From Ignavibacteriales bacterium (GTDB taxonomy: Bacteria > Bacteroidota > Ignavibacteria > Ignavibacteriales > Ignavibacteriaceae), in contig DPRR01000006.1 in assembly GCA_003538625.1 (NCBI GenBank), positions 124,001 to 188,000 of the forward strand: a stretch of 64,000 bases of DNA, read 5' to 3'. The translations under genes were made by a program, and so were the position numbers. Positions 17,093 through 24,974 of the stretch are shown here, piece by piece; the stretch's first letter is position 1, and each line of letters starts with the position of its first letter. The notes below the pieces were generated by a model. It did no database searches. It saw only the letters and a list, made by a program, of their open reading frames with translations, and was not told where the DNA came from.

Positions 17093-17446
17093 TTATACTT
17101 TACTTGCAACAATAACTGTTAAATGACAGGATCTTTTTCTGATTCTGTAAGCTCGACCCATCGGTGCAGGTGAAATTCTTTTTATAGTAGGTCCTTGATC
17201 TACAAATACTTCTTTTACATACAAATCTTGCGGCTCAACTCTGGTTGCATCATCTGAGTTCAGCAAATTTGCAACTGCTGATCTTAAAGTTTTTTCAGCA
17301 TCTTTGGATGAATGCTTTGAAGAGAAGTGTAATACTTCCAAAGCTTTATCCACGCGCATACCTCTAATAAGATCAATTACCAATCTCATTTTTCTTGGTG
17401 ATGAACCTATATATCTGTTTATTGCTTTAGCTTCCATTAATTTCAA
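17093..17446 (-). CDS. rplV: Large-subunit ribosomal protein uL22
   Basis: The 117-residue protein extends a hairpin into the exit tunnel. The helix region (SSPRKMRLVIDLIRGMRVDK) and the hairpin tip (KRISPAPMGRAYRIRKRSCH) are well conserved. It lies 10 bases after rpsS and 16 before rpsC. Confidence 0.98.
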   Translation of the reverse strand: MKLMEAKAINRYIGSSPRKMRLVIDLIRGMRVDKALEVLHFSSKHSSKDAEKTLRSAVANLLNSDDATRVEPQDLYVKEVFVDQGPTIKRISPAPMGRAYRIRKRSCHLTVIVASKV

Positions 17447-17456
17447 ATCCTATTTT

Positions 17457-17741
17457 TTATGCTTTTGATGCTTTCTCTGCCTTAGTACCAGGATGACCTC
17501 TAAAAATTCTTGTAGGTGCAAACTCTCCTAGCTTATGACCAACCATATTTTCTGTAATGTAAACAGGAATCATTTTATTTCCATTATGAACTGCAATTGT
17601 ATGTCCAACAAAATCAGGAAAAATAGTTGATGAACGAGACCAGGTCTTAATAATCTTTTTCTGATTTGTATCATTTAGCTTTTTAATTTTTAATGCTAAT
17701 TTATAATCTAGAAAAGGACCTTTTTTTACGGATCTTGGCAT
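17457..17741 (-). CDS. rpsS: Small-subunit ribosomal protein uS19
   Basis: The 94-residue protein of the 30S head begins MPRSVKKGPFLDYKLALKI and ends with the conserved GHKLGEFAPTRIFRGHPGTK. It lies between rplB and rplV with short spacings. Confidence 0.98.
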   Translation of the reverse strand: MPRSVKKGPFLDYKLALKIKKLNDTNQKKIIKTWSRSSTIFPDFVGHTIAVHNGNKMIPVYITENMVGHKLGEFAPTRIFRGHPGTKAEKASKA

Positions 17742-17758
17742 AAGTTACTCTCTAATTA

Positions 17759-18583
17759 CTACTTGCGTCTTTTAATAATGTGTTTATTAGATTCTTTTTT
17801 TCTTTTTCTGGTTTTTAAACCTTTAGCTTTTTGTCCCCAAGGAGAAACCGGATGACCGCCACCAGAAGTTTTTCCTTCGCCGCCACCCATTGGGTGATCA
17901 ACAGGATTCATTGCAACACCTCTAACACTTGGTCTGATTCCGCGCCATCTATTTCTTCCAGCTTTACCCTGACTTAAATTTTCATGTTCAGCATTACCAA
18001 CAACACCATACGTAGCCATACATTCTAATCTTATCAATCTCACTTCACCCGAAGGCATTTTTAACTGAGCAAAATCACCTTCCTTAGCCATAAGCTGTAG
18101 TGATGCACCTGCGCTTCTTCCTAACTGTCCGCCCTTACCTGGTTTCATTTCAACGTTATGAACAAAACTTCCAAGAGGCATTTCCTTTAATGGAAGAGCA
18201 TTACCAATTATAATATCGCTGCCGAGACCAGAGACTATTTTACTTCCAACTTTTAATCCTTCAGGTGCTAGTATGTATCTCTTTTCCCCATCAGCGTAAT
18301 GAAGTAATGCTATCCTGCAGGTTCTGTTAGGATCATATTCTATCGAGAAAACTTTTGCAGGAATACCAGGCTTGTTTCTCTTAAAATCTATAATTCTATA
18401 TCTTCTTTTATGTCCGCCGCCGATAAATCTTGTTGTAATATGTCCAAGATTATTTCTTCCGCCGGATTTTTTAATTACACCGGTAAGAGATTTTTCCGGT
18501 GTAGTTTTAGTAATCTCCTCAAATGTTGAGTTTGATCTAAATCTTGATCCCGGAGTAGTTGGTTTTAATTTTTTAATTCCCAT
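17759..18583 (-). CDS. rplB: Large-subunit ribosomal protein uL2
   Basis: uL2 is essential for subunit joining and the peptidyl-transferase region. The 274-residue product shows the OB-like N-terminal domain (GGHKRRYRIIDFKRNKPGIP) and the C-terminal domain with RGVAMNPVDHPMGGGEGKTS, which includes the conserved functional histidine. It lies between rplW and rpsS. Confidence 0.98.
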   Translation of the reverse strand: MGIKKLKPTTPGSRFRSNSTFEEITKTTPEKSLTGVIKKSGGRNNLGHITTRFIGGGHKRRYRIIDFKRNKPGIPAKVFSIEYDPNRTCRIALLHYADGEKRYILAPEGLKVGSKIVSGLGSDIIIGNALPLKEMPLGSFVHNVEMKPGKGGQLGRSAGASLQLMAKEGDFAQLKMPSGEVRLIRLECMATYGVVGNAEHENLSQGKAGRNRWRGIRPSVRGVAMNPVDHPMGGGEGKTSGGGHPVSPWGQKAKGLKTRKRKKESNKHIIKRRK

Positions 18584-18604
18584 TATATAATCCTGTTTCC
18601 TATA

Positions 18605-18901
18605 CTATACTTGCTCAAAAAGTTCAATTTTTTCGCCTTCTTTAAGAGTAATGATGGCTTTTTTATATCGTGCAGTTCTACCTTCAAATCTTCCGCTTTT
18701 TCTAAACTGAGATTTAACTTTTCCCGGATGATTTATTGTTCTAACTTCCACAACATGAACATCAAACTTTTTTTCAATTGCTTTTTTAATTTCAATTTTA
18801 TTTGCTTTTGGACTAACTAAAAAACCATACTTACCTGCCTGGTCAGCACTAATGTTAGTCATTTTTTCAGTTATAAGCGGTCTTACTAAAATATTATTCA
18901 T
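18605..18901 (-). CDS. rplW: Large-subunit ribosomal protein uL23
   Basis: uL23 docks trigger factor and SRP at the tunnel exit. The 98-residue product shows LVRPLITEKMTNISADQAGK, FLVSPKANKIEIKKAIEKKF and RKSGRFEGRTARYKKAIITL. It follows rplD by 2 bases, so translation is probably coupled. Confidence 0.98.
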   Translation of the reverse strand: MNNILVRPLITEKMTNISADQAGKYGFLVSPKANKIEIKKAIEKKFDVHVVEVRTINHPGKVKSQFRKSGRFEGRTARYKKAIITLKEGEKIELFEQV

Positions 18902-18903
18902 AA

Positions 18904-19551
18904 TTAACTTACCACCTCTTCACTTGCAGCAAATGTTTTTTCAATTTCTTTAACTGCGCTCTTCTGTAAAATCAATATCTGATTGTTTAATAAATCATAT
19001 GTTGATGCTTTTGATGCTTCCAATACTTTTACCTTAGGAATATTTCTTCCTGATCTGTAAACGTTTTGGTTATTTAATTCAGTAAGCAGAAGAACTTTTT
19101 TACCATTAACTTTTAATGCACTTAGAATTTTTGAAAACTCCTTAGTTTTTGGTTGCTCGATATTAAAATCTTCAATTACCAAAAGCTGTGAATCTTTTGC
19201 TTTATAACTTAAGGCAGACTTACGAGCTAATCTTCTTACTTTTTTAGGAAGATCTTGTCTGTAATCTCTTGGGCGTGGACCAAATATAGTTCCACCTCCA
19301 ACCCATAATGGAGAACGAGATGTACCGGCACGAGCACCGCCACGACCTTTTTGCTTCCAGGGTTTTTTACCGCCGCCTCTAACTTCTCCTCTTTCCTTAG
19401 ACTTGGATGTACCCTGTCTTTGGTTTGCTAAGTAAGCCTTAACAGATAAGTAAATTGCGTGGTCATTAGGTTCAATTGCAAAAATGCTATCGGATAAATC
19501 TATTGTATCACCCGATTTTGATCCATCTATTTTTAAAACATCAAGCGTCAT
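18904..19551 (-). CDS. rplD: Large-subunit ribosomal protein uL4
   Basis: uL4 reaches into the exit tunnel, and in other bacteria autoregulates the S10 operon. The 215-residue product contains the loop RGEVRGGGKKPWKQKGRGGA and RSPLWVGGGTIFGPRPRDYR. It lies between rplC and rplW. I saw no obvious S10-type leader here because rpsJ follows tuf directly. Confidence 0.98.
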   Translation of the reverse strand: MTLDVLKIDGSKSGDTIDLSDSIFAIEPNDHAIYLSVKAYLANQRQGTSKSKERGEVRGGGKKPWKQKGRGGARAGTSRSPLWVGGGTIFGPRPRDYRQDLPKKVRRLARKSALSYKAKDSQLLVIEDFNIEQPKTKEFSKILSALKVNGKKVLLLTELNNQNVYRSGRNIPKVKVLEASKASTYDLLNNQILILQKSAVKEIEKTFAASEEVVS

Positions 19552-19564
19552 TTTGTTAACCGAA

Positions 19565-20188
19565 TTACTTCTTAATCAATTCTAAAATTGTATTCACGGC
19601 ACCAGGAACAGCGCCTTTAACAAAAATTATATTTTGTTCTGGAATAACTTTAACTACTTTTAATCCTTGAATGGTTACATTTTCGTAACCCATTCTACCT
19701 GCCATTTTCATACCCTTAAAAACTCTTGAAGGATAAGAACTTGAACCAATAGAACCAGGAGCTCTAAGTCTATCACTTTGTCCGTGAGTTGCTCCGCCAA
19801 CACCGCCAAAATTATGACGTCTCATTACACCCTGAAATCCCTTGCCCTTATTCTTACCGCGAACTTTTATTTTTTCACCTTCAACAAAAAAATCGGCACC
19901 AATCTGATCACCAACTTTATAATCTCCAGCATCAAAATTTCTAAACTCTTTTAACAGTCTTGCAGGTTTTATTCCGCTGCTTTTGTATTGACCAGCTAAT
20001 GGTTTTGAAGTGTGCTTTTCTTTTCTTTCACCAAAAGATAATTGAAAAGCCTCATAACCATTTTTTTCTTTAGTTCTAATATTAACAACCATACATGGTC
20101 CTGCTTGTATAACAGTAACAGGTATAATTTCTCCGTCTTTACCGAAGATATTAGACATGCCCAATTTTTTACCTATTATGCCAGACAT
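19565..20188 (-). CDS. rplC: Large-subunit ribosomal protein uL3
   Basis: uL3 starts 50S assembly and shapes the peptidyl-transferase centre. I placed the start at the ATG 20186-20188, preceded by GGAG with 5-base spacing and giving the family start MSGIIGKKLGMSNIFG. An in-frame ATG six codons earlier (20206) overlaps the rpsJ stop. The product is 207 residues with the conserved GKGFQGVMRRHNFGGVGGAT and SYPSRVFKGMKMAGRMG segments. Confidence 0.97.
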   Translation of the reverse strand: MSGIIGKKLGMSNIFGKDGEIIPVTVIQAGPCMVVNIRTKEKNGYEAFQLSFGERKEKHTSKPLAGQYKSSGIKPARLLKEFRNFDAGDYKVGDQIGADFFVEGEKIKVRGKNKGKGFQGVMRRHNFGGVGGATHGQSDRLRAPGSIGSSSYPSRVFKGMKMAGRMGYENVTIQGLKVVKVIPEQNIIFVKGAVPGAVNTILELIKK

Positions 20189-20205
20189 CTTATCTCCAAT
20201 ATTCA

Positions 20206-20514
20206 TTATAGCTTAATCTCAATATCAACGCCCGCGGGAATATCCAATTTACTTAAAGAGTCCACGGTTTTGTTGTTTGAGTTATGGATATCAATTATTC
20301 TTTTGTGCGCCCTTGTTTCAAATTGCTCTCTTGATTTTTTATCTACGTGAGGTGAACGCAAAACTGTATAAATAGTTTTTTTAGTTGGAAGTGGAATCGG
20401 TCCGGATACAACCGCACCAGTACTTCTAACCGTTTTAATAATTTTCTCGGTAGATTTATCAATCAAAATATGATCGTACGATTTCAACTTGATTCTTATT
20501 TTTTGACCGGGCAC
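20206..20514 (-). CDS. rpsJ: Small-subunit ribosomal protein uS10 (NusE)
   Basis: The 102-residue protein belongs to the 30S head and also acts as NusE in transcription antitermination with NusB and NusG. It shows IRIKLKSYDHILIDKSTEKI, GPIPLPTKKTIYTVLRSPHV and the ending LDIPAGVDIEIKL. It follows tuf after an 84-base gap holding a hairpin, and starts the S10 gene order. Confidence 0.98.
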   Translation of the reverse strand: MPGQKIRIKLKSYDHILIDKSTEKIIKTVRSTGAVVSGPIPLPTKKTIYTVLRSPHVDKKSREQFETRAHKRIIDIHNSNNKTVDSLSKLDIPAGVDIEIKL

Positions 20515-20545
20515 TTAATCAACTCCTTATATTAAATTAGATAAG

Positions 20546-20569
20546 AAAAGGGAGGTTCAACTCCCTTTT
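20546..20569 (-). terminator. Hairpin between tuf and rpsJ, possible terminator or attenuator
   Basis: A 9 bp stem (AAAAGGGAG pairing with CTCCCTTTT) with a 6-base loop lies about 30 bases after the tuf stop. On the minus strand the stem itself ends in TTTT, but the sequence just beyond (CTTATC) is only a weak U-tract. It may partly end str-operon transcription or protect a processed 3' end before the S10 genes. Confidence 0.5.
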
Positions 20570-20598
20570 CAAGAGCAACACTAAATAATTTTTACGAA

Positions 20599-21804
20599 TT
20601 ATTTAATAATCTTTGTAACAACACCAGAACCAACTGTTCTACCGCCTTCACGAATAGCAAATCTTAATTTCTCTTCCATAGCGATAGGGGCAATTAACTC
20701 AATTGATAAGTTTACGTTATCACCCGGCATAACCATTTCGGTTCCTTCAGGTAATGTAGCAACTCCAGTAACATCAGTAGTTCTGAAATAAAACTGTGGT
20801 CTGTAACCATTAAAGAATGGGGTGTGTCTTCCACCTTCATCTTTTGAAAGTACATACACAGAACCTTCAAAGTTTGTGTGAGGAGTAATAGAACCTGTTT
20901 TCGCAAGAACCATTCCTCTTTCAATTTCATTTTTATCAACACCTCTTAACAAGATACCAGCATTATCTCCAGCCATAGCTGCATCCAATTCTTTTCTAAA
21001 CATTTCAATACCGGTAACAACTGTTTTCTTATGTAAGCCTAATCCTATTAATTCAACTTCTTCCTGAATCTTTACCTGACCTCTTTCAACTCTTCCTGTA
21101 GCAACTGTACCACGACCAGTAATTGAAAATACATCTTCAACAGGCATTAAGAATGGTTTATCTGTGCTTCTTTCAGGAACCGGAATATAGTTATCAACTG
21201 CATCCATAAGTTCCCAAATACAATTATATCTTGGATCGCTGATATCTGCATTTGATGCACCAGCTTCTAATGCCTGAAGTGCAGATCCTTTTATAATAGG
21301 AATTTCAGCTCCGGGAAATTCATACTGAGTCAATAAATCTCTTAATTCTTCTTCAACTAATTCAATTAATTCTGGATCATCAACCATGTCAACTTTATTC
21401 AAGAATACAACAATTCTTGGTACACCTACCTGACGAGCAAGTAGAATGTGTTCTCTGGTTTGTGGCATTGGACCATCTGTAGCAGCAACAACCAATATTG
21501 CACCGTCCATCTGGGCAGCACCTGTAATCATGTTTTTAACATAATCGGCGTGACCAGGGCAATCTACGTGAGCATAGTGACGATTTGCTGTTGAATACTC
21601 AACGTGTGCAGTTGCAATAGTAATACCTCTCTCTCTTTCTTCGGGCGCATTATCAATACTATCAAATGTTCTTATAGCTGATAAGCCTTTTCTAGCGAGA
21701 GCCATTGTGATGGCGGCTGTTAATGTTGTTTTTCCATGATCTACGTGACCAATTGTTCCAACGTTAACGTGTGGTTTACTCCTATCAAATTTTTCTTTAG
21801 CCAT
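20599..21804 (-). CDS. tuf: Elongation factor Tu
   Basis: EF-Tu delivers aminoacyl-tRNA to the ribosome. The 401-residue product has GHVDHGKTT (G1), RERGITI (switch), DCPGHADYVKNM (G3) and NKVDM (G4), then the two beta-barrel domains ending GGRTVGSGVVTKIIK. It lies 52 bases after fusA and ends the str operon. The copy often found beside the Tyr-Gly-Thr-Trp tRNA genes is not present at the 36 kb end. Confidence 0.98.
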   Translation of the reverse strand: MAKEKFDRSKPHVNVGTIGHVDHGKTTLTAAITMALARKGLSAIRTFDSIDNAPEERERGITIATAHVEYSTANRHYAHVDCPGHADYVKNMITGAAQMDGAILVVAATDGPMPQTREHILLARQVGVPRIVVFLNKVDMVDDPELIELVEEELRDLLTQYEFPGAEIPIIKGSALQALEAGASNADISDPRYNCIWELMDAVDNYIPVPERSTDKPFLMPVEDVFSITGRGTVATGRVERGQVKIQEEVELIGLGLHKKTVVTGIEMFRKELDAAMAGDNAGILLRGVDKNEIERGMVLAKTGSITPHTNFEGSVYVLSKDEGGRHTPFFNGYRPQFYFRTTDVTGVATLPEGTEMVMPGDNVNLSIELIAPIAMEEKLRFAIREGGRTVGSGVVTKIIK

Positions 21805-21856
21805 CGAATTCTCCTTTAATAATTTTTTTTAAGTTTTTTTAATCCAGTTATTAATT

Positions 21857-23947
21857 TTATGCTGATTTTTTTCCTAAAGTTTTTTCTGATATTTCTTCTG
21901 CAATCGATTTTGGAACCGAAGAGTAATGATCAAATTGCATAGAATAAATTGCTCTTCCTTGACTCATAGATCGAAGAATTGTAGCATATCCAAACATCTC
22001 AGATAATGGCACGTGTGCTTTAATAACTTGCGCATCTTTTCTGGCAGAAAATCCTTCAATCTTGCCTCTTCTTGAATTCAAATCACCCATTACATCGCCC
22101 AAATATTCTTCAGGAGTTACAACTTCAACAGACATAATAGGTTCTAATAAAACTGGATTTGCTTTTTTAGCTCCCGCCTGAAATGCCATTGAACCAGCTA
22201 CTCTAAATGAAATTTCATCAGAATCTACATCGTGATAAGAACCATCATAAAGTTTTGCTTTTATATCAACCATTGGAAAACCAGCAATGATACCGTTCTT
22301 CATTGCATCCTGAATACCGTGTGAAACTGCAGGAATGTATTCTTTAGGAACAACTCCGCCGACAATACCATTTATGAATTCAAATCCTTTTCCAACTTCA
22401 TTCGGACTAATTTCAACCCAAACATGTCCAAATTTTCCACGACCCCCGGATTGTTTAACAAACTTACCTTCGGCCTGAACGCTTTGAGTAATTGTTTCTC
22501 TGTAAGCAACCTGTGGTTTACCAATATTAGCCTCAACTTTAAATTCCCGTCGCATTCTATCAACAAGAATTTCCAGATGAAGTTCGCCCATACCACTAAT
22601 TAATGTCTGTCCGGTTTCATCATCAACTTTAACTTTAAATGTCGGATCCTCATCAGATAATTTTGATAATGCATCCGAAAGTTTATCCTGATCAGCTTTA
22701 GTTTTTGGTTCGATCGCAATTTGAATAACTGGTTCAGGGAAAGACATTTTTTCCATTACTACCGGATCCTCTTCTGCACAAAGGGTATCACCGGTTCTTG
22801 TAAATTTTAATCCAACAGCTGCTGCTATATCGCCTGCTCTCACTTCAGAAATTTCTTCACGATGATTTGCATGCATTTGTAAGAGTCTGCTAATTCTTTC
22901 TTTCTTTCCGCTGACAGAATTATAAATATAGGAACCGGATTTTAATGAGCCGGCATATACTCTAAAAAATGTCAGTTTGCCAACATATGGATCGTTCATA
23001 ATCTTGAAAGCTAACGCAGTAAACTTTTCGTCTTCACTTATTTTTCTTTTCACTAAATCATTAAGCCCAATGTGATGAGCTTCCACATCAGGTGAATCAA
23101 TAGGAGCAGGTAGAAAATCTACAACCGAATCCAATAATTTTTGAACCCCCTTATTTTTAAAAGCAGAGCCGCACAAAACAGGAATTATTTTTAATTCAAT
23201 AGTAGCACGTCTTAGCACAGTTCTAATTTCATCAGCACTAATTTCTTTTCCATCTAAATATTTTTCTAATAGTGTATCATCAACATCTGAAACTGCTTCT
23301 AACATAAGTGTGCGATACTTTGTTGCGATCTCCAATAAATCATGCGGAATTGGCATATCATCAAACGAAGATCCAAATGCTTCTTCCTGAAACATTCTGG
23401 CATTAAATTCAATTAAATCAATCACTCCAACGAACAAATCTCCTTCACCAATCGGAAGGTTAATTGGAATTGCATTAGCACCCAAACGTTCTTTCATCAT
23501 TTCAATTGCATGATAAAAATCTGCGCCCGTTCTATCCATCTTATTAATAAATGCTATTCTGGGTACACCATATTTATCCGCTTGGCGCCAAACTGTTTCT
23601 GATTGAGGCTCAACACCACCGACCGCACAAAACAGAGCTACAGCTCCATCTAAAACTCTAAGAGATCTTTCAACTTCAACCGTAAAATCAACGTGGCCCG
23701 GAGTATCAATAATATTAATTTGATGTTCATTCCAAAGACAAGTGGTTGCTGCACTAGTTATAGTTATTCCTCTTTCTTTTTCCTGCTCCATCCAATCCAT
23801 AGTTGCAGCACCGTCGTGTACTTCGCCAATACGATGCAATTTACCGGTATAGAATAATATTCTTTCTGTAGTTGTAGTTTTACCGGCATCGATATGAGCC
23901 ATAATACCAATGTTACGAACTTTTTCTATTTTAACTTTACTTGCCAT
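21857..23947 (-). CDS. fusA: Elongation factor G
   Basis: EF-G drives translocation and, with RRF, ribosome recycling. The 696-residue product has AHIDAGKTTTTERIL, EQERGITITSAATT, DTPGHVDFTVEVERSLRVLD and NKMDRTGADF in the G domain. Domains II-V follow, including GMGELHLEILVDRM and the domain IV tip (QSGGRGKFGHVWVE). Length is standard for the main EF-G. It follows rpsG by 22 bases. Confidence 0.98.
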   Translation of the reverse strand: MASKVKIEKVRNIGIMAHIDAGKTTTTERILFYTGKLHRIGEVHDGAATMDWMEQEKERGITITSAATTCLWNEHQINIIDTPGHVDFTVEVERSLRVLDGAVALFCAVGGVEPQSETVWRQADKYGVPRIAFINKMDRTGADFYHAIEMMKERLGANAIPINLPIGEGDLFVGVIDLIEFNARMFQEEAFGSSFDDMPIPHDLLEIATKYRTLMLEAVSDVDDTLLEKYLDGKEISADEIRTVLRRATIELKIIPVLCGSAFKNKGVQKLLDSVVDFLPAPIDSPDVEAHHIGLNDLVKRKISEDEKFTALAFKIMNDPYVGKLTFFRVYAGSLKSGSYIYNSVSGKKERISRLLQMHANHREEISEVRAGDIAAAVGLKFTRTGDTLCAEEDPVVMEKMSFPEPVIQIAIEPKTKADQDKLSDALSKLSDEDPTFKVKVDDETGQTLISGMGELHLEILVDRMRREFKVEANIGKPQVAYRETITQSVQAEGKFVKQSGGRGKFGHVWVEISPNEVGKGFEFINGIVGGVVPKEYIPAVSHGIQDAMKNGIIAGFPMVDIKAKLYDGSYHDVDSDEISFRVAGSMAFQAGAKKANPVLLEPIMSVEVVTPEEYLGDVMGDLNSRRGKIEGFSARKDAQVIKAHVPLSEMFGYATILRSMSQGRAIYSMQFDHYSSVPKSIAEEISEKTLGKKSA

Positions 23948-23969
23948 TAATACCTAATCAATTCTTTCA

Positions 23970-24437
23970 TTACCATTTAAAGTGAGCAAAAGCTTTATTT
24001 GCTTCAGCCATTTTATGTACATCTTCTTTTTTCTTTACGGAAGAACCTTCACCATTAGATGCTGCAATTAGCTCAGATGCTAATTTTGCAGACATTGATT
24101 TTTCACCTCTAACTCTTGAATAATTTTTAATCCATCTCATTGCCAATGCAATTCTTCTCTCAGGTCTTACCTCTGTAGGAACCTGATAAGTAGCTCCACC
24201 CACACGACGACTTCTAACTTCAATCAGTGGCTGTGTATTAGAAATAGCTTTCTTAAAAACTTCTAAACCAGGTTTACTGGTTTTGTCTTCAATCAGCTTA
24301 AAGGCATCATAAATTACATTTCTGGCAACAGCTTTTTTGCCATCATACATTACACAATTAACAAATTTTGATACCAAAATATCGTTGAATTTTGGATCAG
24401 GTTTTAAGTATTTTTTTTCTGCTCGTCTTTTTCTCAT
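23970..24437 (-). CDS. rpsG: Small-subunit ribosomal protein uS7
   Basis: uS7 is a primary binder of the 30S head and the usual str-operon repressor in enterobacteria. The 155-residue product begins MRKRRAEKKYLKPDPKFND and contains RRVGGATYQVPTEVRPERR and the ending HKMAEANKAFAHFKW. It lies 3 bases after rpsL, which implies coupling. Confidence 0.98.
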   Translation of the reverse strand: MRKRRAEKKYLKPDPKFNDILVSKFVNCVMYDGKKAVARNVIYDAFKLIEDKTSKPGLEVFKKAISNTQPLIEVRSRRVGGATYQVPTEVRPERRIALAMRWIKNYSRVRGEKSMSAKLASELIAASNGEGSSVKKKEDVHKMAEANKAFAHFKW

Positions 24438-24440
24438 TTT

Positions 24441-24821
24441 TTATTTCGCTTTTGGTTTCTTTGCGCCATATTTTGAACGACTTTTCTTTCTATCTGCTAC
24501 TCCACTCGTATCAAGAGTTCCACGGATAATATGATATCTAACACCCGGTAAATCTTTAACTCTTCCACCACGAATCATAACAATTGAGTGTTCCTGCAAA
24601 TTATGTCCTTCGCCAGGTATATAAGCTGTTACTTCAACATTTGTTTTTGTAAGTCTAACTCTCGCAACTTTTCTTAATGCAGAATTAGGCTTTTTGGGTG
24701 TAGTTGTATAAACTCTTGTGCATACGCCTCTTTTCTGAGGGCATGCATCTAAAGCCGGAGCTTTATTTTTAGATAAAATTCTAACTCTACCTTTTCTAAC
24801 AAGTTGATTTATCGTGGGCAC
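24441..24821 (-). CDS. rpsL: Small-subunit ribosomal protein uS12
   Basis: uS12 sits at the decoding centre, where changes cause streptomycin resistance. The 126-residue product shows MPTINQLVRKGR, CPQKRGVCTRVYTTTPKKPN and VKDLPGVRYHIIRGTLDTSG, with the wild-type lysines of the two streptomycin loops (TPKKPN, GGRVKDLPG). The start codon is GTG (24819-24821), preceded by AGGAG with good spacing. Its own promoter lies at 24865-24893. Confidence 0.98.
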   Translation of the reverse strand: MPTINQLVRKGRVRILSKNKAPALDACPQKRGVCTRVYTTTPKKPNSALRKVARVRLTKTNVEVTAYIPGEGHNLQEHSIVMIRGGRVKDLPGVRYHIIRGTLDTSGVADRKKSRSKYGAKKPKAK

Positions 24822-24864
24822 AAAATCTCCTAAAAATTACTTCTTCAAAAAAATTCAGATTTCA

Positions 24865-24893
24865 AATATAGTTTCCAGTTTAAATTTTGTCAA
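24865..24893 (-). promoter_or_regulatory. Predicted sigma-70 promoter of the rpsL-rpsG-fusA-tuf operon
   Basis: On the minus strand a perfect -35 TTGACA (24888-24893) and a -10 TATATT (24865-24870) are separated by exactly 17 bases. The -10 continues as TATATTTG. The start would be near 24858, about 37 bases before the rpsL GTG. This shows the str operon has its own promoter after rpoC. Confidence 0.8.
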
Positions 24894-24950
24894 GAAAACT
24901 GAAATTATTTTTATTTTTAACTGTTTTTATTATCAATTACTTTGAGAAAC

Positions 24951-24967
24951 GGCAACTATTACCGATT
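24951..24967. promoter_or_regulatory. 17 bp motif upstream of the rpsL promoter, shared with the tRNA-Tyr promoter region
   Basis: The plus-strand word GGCAACTATTACCGATT lies 8 bases after the rpoC stop and 57 bases upstream of the rpsL -35 box. It matches 15 of 17 bases of a word 50 bases upstream of the tRNA operon -35 box (36867-36883). It could be a factor-binding site for translation-machinery promoters. The role is only inferred. Confidence 0.35.
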
Positions 24968-24974
24968 AAAACTA